From NCBI GenBank assembly GCA_902495155.1, contig CABUWD010000025.1, positions 1-19,331 of the forward strand: a stretch of 19,331 bases of DNA, read 5' to 3'. The position numbers and the translations under genes are program-made. Every line of letters starts with the position of its first letter. Position 1 is the first letter of the stretch. The notes under the pieces were generated by a model that had not been told where the DNA came from, made no database searches, and was given only the letters and a program-made list of their open reading frames with translations. Shown one piece after another: positions 14,589 to 19,331 of this stretch. This DNA is from an uncultured Collinsella sp. (GTDB taxonomy: Bacteria; Actinomycetota; Coriobacteriia; Coriobacteriales; Coriobacteriaceae).

Positions 14589-15521
14589 CTAGCAGACCTG
14601 GCGAACCTCGATGTGCTTCTTATATTCGTCCACCTTGGCAAAATCGCCCAAACCGGGGCACTCGACCACGTTGGCGCCGGTGGCCATCGACAGGCGCAGG
14701 GCGTCCTCGACGCGCTCGGGGGCGTCGTGCCACACGGACAAGAAGGCAGCGAGCGAGGAATCGCCGGCGCACACCGTCGACAGCAGCTTGACGTCGAAGG
14801 TGCGGTTGGCAAACCAGATATGCTCGCCGTTGGAGAAGTACGCGCCGTCGCCACCGAGGGTCAGCAGCACGTTCTTGGCGCCCTTGGCGTGCAGCTCGGC
14901 CATCGCGCCCTTGACGGACTCGTCGTCGCCACCGCTCACCTTGATGCCAAAGATGTCGAGCAGCTCGTCATCATTGGGCTTGATCAGCAGCGGCTCCATG
15001 GCAATGAGGTCTGCCAGCTGATGGCTCGAGATGTCGAGGACAAACTCGGCCCCCTTGGCCTTGACACGGCGCAGGACCTCGGCCAGGAAGCCCTCGGAAG
15101 TGTTGGGAGGCAGCGAGCCGCTGATGACCAGGCAGGTCATGTCATCGAGCGAATCGATGAGCTCAAACATCTCCTGCTCGTTGGCCTCGTTGATGGCGGC
15201 ACCGGCGTTGACCATGTTGTACTCGGTGTCGGGGCCGGCGTTGAGGAACACGTTGACGCGCGTGATGCCGTCGGTCCACACGGGCTTGACGGGCACGCCC
15301 AGGGCCTCGGCGCCCTTGACGATGAACTCGCCCGAGAAGCCAGCGAAGAAGCCCAGGATCGTGGTGTCGACACCGTAGTGGTCAAGCGTAAACGAGACGT
15401 TGAGGCCCTTGCCGTTGGGCGTATAGACGGCGTTGCGAGTACGCGTGACGGTGTTGGCAGCAAGGCCGTCGCAGGCGATGTTGTAGTCAATGGCGGGATT
15501 TGCAGTGAGCGTGTAAATCAT
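14589..15521 (-). CDS. 1-phosphofructokinase-family (PfkB/FruK) sugar-phosphate kinase, copy A
   Basis: 310 residues, full length for FruK/LacC-type kinases. It begins MIYTLTANPAIDYN, carries the substrate-binding NGKGLNVS (36-43), VWTDGITRVN (81-90), LVISGSLPP (131-139) and KPNDDEL. The ATP/catalytic motif reads CAGDSSLAAF with Asp254; the first position is normally Gly (GAGDS). It should phosphorylate a sugar phosphate, fructose-1-P or tagatose-6-P being the family substrates. ATG 15521 is chosen because the family N-terminus begins there with AAAGGA upstream. It is the second of two equally long paralogues, separated by a terminator, downstream of the PTS genes. No fructose-specific enzyme II is in view, so the sugar is uncertain. 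Confidence 0.9.
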   Translation of the reverse strand: MIYTLTANPAIDYNIACDGLAANTVTRTRNAVYTPNGKGLNVSFTLDHYGVDTTILGFFAGFSGEFIVKGAEALGVPVKPVWTDGITRVNVFLNAGPDTEYNMVNAGAAINEANEQEMFELIDSLDDMTCLVISGSLPPNTSEGFLAEVLRRVKAKGAEFVLDISSHQLADLIAMEPLLIKPNDDELLDIFGIKVSGGDDESVKGAMAELHAKGAKNVLLTLGGDGAYFSNGEHIWFANRTFDVKLLSTVCAGDSSLAAFLSVWHDAPERVEDALRLSMATGANVVECPGLGDFAKVDEYKKHIEVRQVC

Positions 15522-15650
15522 GAATGTTCCTTTCACGAAGCAACGTGTTAATGAAAGTATATTCCACGCATCGGTAAAAGGCTAGGACAACTCGGTGAAC
15601 GGTGTGGAAGCGATGAAGTACGGCGGGACACCTCTCCCCCGTGGCGGAAC

Positions 15651-15681
15651 AAAAAGGCGCCCCAGCCGAAACCGGGGCGCC
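15651..15681 (-). terminator. Intrinsic terminator between the two kinase genes
   Basis: On the minus strand GGCGCCCC and GGGGCGCC form an 8-bp GC stem with a 10-nt loop region, followed by TTTTTG. It separates copy B (upstream) from copy A (downstream). Confidence 0.92.
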
Positions 15682-15709
15682 GCATGCGCACGAATATGTC
15701 GCGTTTCGA

Positions 15710-16642
15710 TTACTGACGATCGAGCTTGCGGACAGCAACGCGCTTGCTGTACTCATCGACGTGACCGAAGTCGCCGATGCCGACGGACTCGGCAACGTTG
15801 GCGCCGGTGGCCATAGCGAGCTTCATGGCCTCCTCGACGTTGTCGCGATCCCTGTACCACTTGTGCAGGAACGCAGCGAGGGTGCAGTCGCCGGCGCAGA
15901 CGGAAGAGACCAGCTTGATGTTGAACTCACGCTTGGCGTACCAGATGTCCTCGCCGTTGGAGAAGTAAGCGTCGCCGCGGCTACCACGGGTGAGCAGCAC
16001 GTTCTGAACGCCAGCGTCGTGAGCCATCTTCATGGCAACGCGAACCTCGTCGTCGGTATCGACCGGCACGCCGAAGATGGCCTTCATCTCGTGATGGTTC
16101 GGCTTGATGAGCAGCGGCTTCTTGTGAGCGAGCTCCTTAAGCTTGTCGGAGGACAGGTCCAGGACGACGTCAGCGCCACGAGCCTGAGCGTGCTCCATGA
16201 CCTGAGCCAGGAAGTCGGGCGTAGCTTTGGGAGGCACGGAGCCGGAGACAATCAGGCACTCAAGATCGCCCGCGGTGTCCAGGATGTTGTAGAGCTCCTC
16301 CTGGTGCTGCGGCGTGATCGGAGCGCCGGGGTTCAGGATGCCGTACTCGTGCTGGCCATCGTTGACGTAGGTGTTGATGCGCGTGATACCGTCGGTCCAG
16401 ACCGGGCGGCACAGGCAACCCAGGTTCATGACTTCCTCGACGATAAACTTACCCGTGAAGCCAGCGAAGAAGCCGAGCGCGACGGTGTCGACGCCCATCT
16501 TCTTAAAGGCGAAGGACACGTCGAGGCCCTTGCCGTTAGCCGTGTAGCTGGCCGAGCCGGTGCGGACGTTCTCGTCGGGCTCGAGCGGAGAGCTCGAAAC
16601 CGTCATGTCGACAGCCGGGTTAGCGGTTAGCGTGTAGAACAT
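15710..16642 (-). CDS. 1-phosphofructokinase-family (PfkB/FruK) sugar-phosphate kinase, copy B
   Basis: 310 residues, exactly the length of copy A. It starts MFYTLTANPAVDMT and has NGKGLDVS (36-43), VWTDGITRIN (81-90), IVSGSVPP (131-138) and KPNHHEM. The catalytic motif is CAGDCTLAAF with Asp252; both the first Gly and the Ser of GAGDS are cysteines here. Long identical runs with copy A (LGFFAGF, PVWTDGITR, MATGANV, VDEY) show a duplication, while the overall divergence says it is not recent. ATG 16642 has a GGGGG Shine-Dalgarno 9-10 bases upstream. It follows ptsI by 74 bp, so it may be partly read from the PTS transcript. Substrate preference may differ from copy A. Confidence 0.9.
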   Translation of the reverse strand: MFYTLTANPAVDMTVSSSPLEPDENVRTGSASYTANGKGLDVSFAFKKMGVDTVALGFFAGFTGKFIVEEVMNLGCLCRPVWTDGITRINTYVNDGQHEYGILNPGAPITPQHQEELYNILDTAGDLECLIVSGSVPPKATPDFLAQVMEHAQARGADVVLDLSSDKLKELAHKKPLLIKPNHHEMKAIFGVPVDTDDEVRVAMKMAHDAGVQNVLLTRGSRGDAYFSNGEDIWYAKREFNIKLVSSVCAGDCTLAAFLHKWYRDRDNVEEAMKLAMATGANVAESVGIGDFGHVDEYSKRVAVRKLDRQ

Positions 16643-16669
16643 TTACAGTACCCCCTGTATATGTGAGGG

Positions 16670-16699
16670 CCGCGTGGTCGGCCCATTCCAACCACGCGG
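16670..16699 (-). other. Hairpin between ptsI and kinase copy B
   Basis: CCGCGTGGT (16670-16678) and ACCACGCGG (16691-16699) form a perfect 9-bp stem with a 12-nt loop. No T run follows in the minus direction, so it is more likely a processing or stability element than a terminator. Confidence 0.55.
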
Positions 16700-16716
16700 T
16701 TACCTCTGATACCAAA

Positions 16717-18420
16717 TTAGCGAGCTGCGGACTCGAGCAGTGCCTTGACCTCGGCGGCGGTGTTGCAGGCGAGCGCCTTCTCGGCGAGCTCGTCGCACTC
16801 GGCCTTGGTCCACTGGCTGATGGTCTTGCGGGCGCGCAGGATGGACGGAGCGCTCATCGAGAACTCCTCCAGGCCCCAGCTGATCAGCAGCGGCTCGAGC
16901 AGCGGATCGGCAGCGGCCTCGCCGCACATACCGACCATGATGCCGGCCTTCACGCCGCTCTCGATGATGTTCTTGAGCGAGCGGAGCACGGCGGGATAGT
17001 AAACCTGGTACAGGTTGGAGATGGTGTCGTTACCACGGTCGGCGCACATGGTGTAGCCGATCAGGTCGTTGGTGCCGATGGAGAAGAAGTCGGCGACCTC
17101 GGCAAGACGGTCTGCGAGCAGCGAAGCGGCGGGCGTCTCGACCATGATGCCGACCTCGATGTTCTCGTTGAACTTGCGACCCTCTTCGGTCAGCTCGGCC
17201 TTGCACTGCTCGACGAGCTCCTTGACAGCCAAGACCTCCTCGACGCAGGTGACGAGCGGGATCATGATCTTGACGTCACCGAAGGCGCTAGCGCGCAGCA
17301 GAGCGCGGAGCTGGACCTTGTACTGGTCGGGATTGGCCAGGCAGTAACGCACGGCGCGGAAGCCCATGAAGGGGTTGTCTTCCTTGACCATATGCAGATA
17401 TGGAATCTCCTTGTCGCCACCCACATCGAGCGTGCGGATGATGACCGGAGCACCCTTGAGCGCGCTGGCGACCTTACGGTAGGCGTTGAACTGCTCCTCC
17501 TCGGAAGGAAGCTCAGCAGAGTCCATGAACAGGAACTCGGAGCGGAACAGACCGATGGCCTCGGCGTCGTGATCGAGCGCGTTGGGCACGTCATCGGGGT
17601 TACCGATGTTGCAGGCGATAATCTTCTTGATGCCATCGGCAGTCACGGACGGCTTGCCACGGAAGGCCTCGAGGGCTGCCTTCTCGGCAGCGAAGGCCTC
17701 GGCCTTGGCGGTGTAGGCAGCGAGCGTCTCCTCGTCGGGATCGGCCTCGACGATACCCTTGCCACCGTCGACGACAACGGTCATACCGTTGCGCAGCGCG
17801 GTGCAGCTGTTGGAAACCGAAAGGACAGCCGGGATCTCAAGGGCGCGCGCAATGATCGCGGAGTGCGACGTGCGGCCACCGGTCTCGGTGACGATACCGG
17901 CAACGTGGGCCTTATCGATCGTGGCGGTCATGGACGGCGTGAGGTCATGCACGACAACGACGGTGTTCTCGGGCAGGACGGAGAGGTCGACGACCTCCTT
18001 GCCCAGCAGCTCGGCCAGAATACCGGTGCGGATGTCGGCGATGTCGGCCGCGCGCAGACGGAACATCTCGTCGTCCATGGACAGGAACATGTTCTCGAAC
18101 ATGGTCGAGGTGTCCATAAGCGCCTGCTCGGCGCAGGTACCACCGTCAATGGCGGCGTTGATGGCGTCGGTCATACCCGGATCCTGAGCCAGGACAATAT
18201 GTCCGCTCATGATCTCGGCCTCGGCCTCGCCCACCGTTTCCTTCATGTGGTCGGCCTGAGCCTGGGTCTTCTCGCAGAAGACCGAAAGAGCGGACTGATA
18301 GCGCTCCTTCTCTGCTGCCGAATCAGCAACCTCGTGCGGCTCAAACGTCAAGTCGGGATCGACGGCGACCATGACGGTGCCGATACCGATGCCCTCGGAA
18401 GCGTTGACTCCCTGATACAT
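16717..18420 (-). CDS. ptsI: PTS enzyme I (phosphoenolpyruvate-protein phosphotransferase)
   Basis: 567 residues, normal for enzyme I. It autophosphorylates from PEP and passes phosphate to HPr for sugar uptake in the cytoplasm. The phosphohistidine motif ETGGRTSHSAIIARALEIP places the active His at 186. The PEP-binding barrel includes GLFRSEFLFMD, MIPLVTCVEEV, GIMVETPAA, FFSIGTNDLIGYTM, and the catalytic-loop MCGEAAAD with Cys499. Start ATG 18420 (MYQGVNASEGIG) is chosen because AGAGG lies 7 bases upstream and the family begins here; a second ATG two codons earlier is too close to that site. It follows the HPr gene on the same strand after a terminator-like hairpin, so its level relative to HPr may be set by read-through. 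Confidence 0.96.
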   Translation of the reverse strand: MYQGVNASEGIGIGTVMVAVDPDLTFEPHEVADSAAEKERYQSALSVFCEKTQAQADHMKETVGEAEAEIMSGHIVLAQDPGMTDAINAAIDGGTCAEQALMDTSTMFENMFLSMDDEMFRLRAADIADIRTGILAELLGKEVVDLSVLPENTVVVVHDLTPSMTATIDKAHVAGIVTETGGRTSHSAIIARALEIPAVLSVSNSCTALRNGMTVVVDGGKGIVEADPDEETLAAYTAKAEAFAAEKAALEAFRGKPSVTADGIKKIIACNIGNPDDVPNALDHDAEAIGLFRSEFLFMDSAELPSEEEQFNAYRKVASALKGAPVIIRTLDVGGDKEIPYLHMVKEDNPFMGFRAVRYCLANPDQYKVQLRALLRASAFGDVKIMIPLVTCVEEVLAVKELVEQCKAELTEEGRKFNENIEVGIMVETPAASLLADRLAEVADFFSIGTNDLIGYTMCADRGNDTISNLYQVYYPAVLRSLKNIIESGVKAGIMVGMCGEAAADPLLEPLLISWGLEEFSMSAPSILRARKTISQWTKAECDELAEKALACNTAAEVKALLESAAR

Positions 18421-18470
18421 TCCCATTCCTCTCTCCGTGTCATGTGATAAAGCGTTTTGCCATATCCATG

Positions 18471-18508
18471 ACAAAAGAGCGCAGTTACCTTACAACAGGT
18501 CACTGCGC
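18471..18508 (-). terminator. Terminator/attenuator hairpin between HPr gene and ptsI
   Basis: On the minus strand GCGCAGTGACC and GGTAACTGCGC pair (one G-A mismatch) around an 8-nt loop, followed by TCTTTTG. The T run is short, so partial read-through into ptsI is plausible, giving more HPr than enzyme I. Confidence 0.7.
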
Positions 18509-18553
18509 CCCCAAATATGAACTTAGTTGTTCAACATGCGACCCGTTTGAGTT

Positions 18554-18817
18554 CTACTCGCCAAGACCGCTCTTGATGAGCTCGATGGCAGCAGCCAGAG
18601 CCTCGGCCTCGTCAGCGCCGTCTCACTTTACCTCGACCTCGGTGCCGCAGGGGATACCAGCAGCCATGAGGGCCATCGGGGACTTGCCGTTGACCTCCTT
18701 CTCGGGGGTGACGACCGTCACGTCACAGGCGTACTTGCCCATGGTGGAGGCGAACAGACCAGCCGGACGCATGTGAAGACCCTGCGGATTGACGAGGGTA
18801 GCCTTCTCAGAAACCAT
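18554..18817 (-). CDS. ptsH: PTS phosphocarrier protein HPr, frame interrupted by in-frame UGA at codon 65
   Basis: From ATG 18817 the frame reads 64 residues to TGA at 18625-18623. It then continues in the same frame as DGADEAEALAAAIELIKSG to a TAG at 18556-18554, 87 codons in all, the normal HPr length. The continuation is the expected last strand and C-terminal helix of HPr. Visible motifs: NPQGLHMRPAGLFA with His15, the phosphate carrier, and VNGKSPMAL with Ser46, the regulatory serine. An AAAGGAG lies before the start. Stopping at codon 65 would remove the C-terminal helix and probably destroy folding. Options are a true nonsense mutation, a sequencing error, UGA read-through, or selenocysteine; a SECIS-like hairpin lies at 18578-18604. 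Codon 65 is one base from Cys (TGC/TGT). The gene precedes ptsI, as in many PTS operons. Confidence 0.85.
18578..18604 (-). promoter_or_regulatory. SECIS-like stem-loop downstream of the in-frame UGA in ptsH
   Basis: Beginning 19 nt after the UGA, GAGGCTC pairs with GAGCTC (one bulged G), then TGGC pairs with GCCA across a TGCT loop, with a 2-nt bulge on the 3' side. That gives ten base pairs. The loop starts about 30 nt after the UGA and has a G among its first two bases, as bacterial SECIS elements require. GC-rich alanine codons form such stems by chance, so this is suggestive only. Confidence 0.3.
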
Positions 18818-18955
18818 AATTGACTCCTTTTTTGTGTTTAACCCCTGTCATGCATGCGGCAGGAGTCAGATTCACGACGTTGTTTATATTAACTCACATC
18901 AAACTGTTTTTCATTATGTTTCGCACGAATTGTTGGACAGATGTGTTTGTCGTCC
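18818..18955. other. ptsH upstream region, no gene seen
   Basis: AT-rich stretch that should hold the ptsH promoter. A TAATATAAA run on the minus strand near 18882-18890 could be a -10, but no convincing -35 is found 16-18 bp upstream. A loose dyad, GTTTGAT with ATATAAAC, surrounds it. Confidence 0.35.
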
Positions 18956-19107
18956 GCTTGCTCGCCCACAGGGGGCCGGGCGTGGCCAGTGAGATTTCCT
19001 GCTCTACAGTCCTGCTCGCACGAAGAGCACATTAAGTGCTCTTCGGCTCGTGCGGAACTCGCGATAAATCTCGCAGGCCGCGCCCGGCCCCCTGTGGGCG
19101 AGCAAGC
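18956..19107. repeat. 152-bp fold-back element: 42-bp inverted arms enclosing an inner hairpin
   Basis: Arms 18956-18997 and 19066-19107 are inverted copies with three mismatches over 42 bp, including a long GC-rich core. Inside lies a perfect 10-bp hairpin CGAAGAGCAC / GTGCTCTTCG with loop ATTAA (19021-19045). No reading frame of substance is present. It could be a MITE-like element, a structured RNA or a strong bidirectional transcription block ahead of ptsH. Confidence 0.85.
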
Positions 19108-19212
19108 TGCGGAAACTCAGTCGGTCCAGAGCAATATCGTGCGAACGGAATTCTGGCTGATTTTTGTTCGCCTGGTTGAACTAGTTGAAGGGGCCTATCT
19201 GTACCCTTTTGT

Positions 19213-19281
19213 AAGTTGCGGTGAAATAGGGACTGAATTTGGGGTTGAATCGTTTAAACAGTCCCTATTTCACCGCAACTT
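19213..19281. repeat. Palindromic repeat, copy 3 (intact)
   Basis: Left arm 19213-19234 (AAGTTGCGGTGAAATAGGGACT) and right arm 19260-19281 are perfect 22-bp inverted repeats with a 25-bp spacer. Total length equals copy 2 (69 bp) although the spacers differ, which suggests a constrained structural element rather than random decay. Confidence 0.92.
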
Positions 19282-19294
19282 ATGGGAGGGATAG

Positions 19295-19330
19295 AAAAAA
19301 GGCGGAGGCCCTGGGGAGGGACTCCGCCTT
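19295..19330 (-). terminator. Intrinsic terminator of a minus-strand gene beyond the window
   Basis: On the minus strand AAGGCGGAG (from 19330) pairs with CTCCGCC, followed by TTTTTTC at 19300-19294. It ends a transcript entering from the right; the gene itself is outside the window. Confidence 0.8.
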
Positions 19331-19331
19331 A

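Noticed and set aside
16663..18447. Very long plus-strand frame (594 codons) opposite ptsI
   Set aside because: It mirrors a textbook enzyme I gene on the minus strand, shows no family motifs, and has the repetitive composition typical of GC-rich antisense frames.
696..18817. General recoding of UGA as a sense codon, as in some other bacteria
   Set aside because: No reading frame other than ptsH needs an internal TGA in several thousand codons, and Trp, Gly and Cys are encoded by their usual codons. Only stop avoidance is supported, reported separately.

Overview
The window looks like a high-GC, gut-type actinobacterium of the class Coriobacteriia, most likely Collinsella or a close relative. 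This rests on overall gene style: a GC-rich Gram-positive with many lipoproteins, anaerobic corrin enzymes, a PTS, and an oxygen-sensitive radical SAM protein. No 16S is present, so the genus is an inference.

Left third (1-8799), a corrinoid block. On the minus strand a tightly packed anaerobic cobalamin run reads cbiF > cbiD > cbiL remnant > cbiG (cut by the window edge). The cbiL gene appears gutted: its first nine codons are joined in frame to its last ~65. Divergently, a TTGACA-17-TATCAT promoter drives a long leader with a cobalamin riboswitch. After the leader come a Tat-exported lipoprotein CbiK-type cobaltochelatase, a small lipoprotein, a class III substrate-binding lipoprotein, a FecCD/BtuC-type permease and an ABC ATPase with an extra C-terminal domain. 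The small lipoprotein and the N-terminus of the binding protein share an unrecognised beta-rich domain. Together these look like a B12-repressed uptake system for a corrinoid, tetrapyrrole or metal, with a chelatase outside the membrane.

Middle (8800-12998). Half of a palindromic repeat marks the end of the corrinoid block. Then come a radical SAM/SPASM-like protein (plus strand) and, on the minus strand, a TetR regulator, a YbhN/LPG-synthase-type membrane protein and tRNA-Glu(CUC) with promoter and terminator.

Right third (12999-19331), all minus strand: a CCA-adding-type nucleotidyltransferase, two tandem 1-phosphofructokinase-family kinases each with its own terminator, PTS enzyme I (ptsI) and HPr (ptsH). 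The ptsH frame is interrupted by a UGA at codon 65, where the protein family continues for another 22 residues. The UGA is followed at suitable distance by a stem-loop of bacterial SECIS geometry. None of the 15 other complete reading frames uses TGA as a stop (9 TAG, 6 TAA). Upstream of ptsH is a gene-free ~510 bp stretch holding a 152-bp fold-back element, an intact 22-bp-arm palindromic repeat and a terminator for a gene outside the window.
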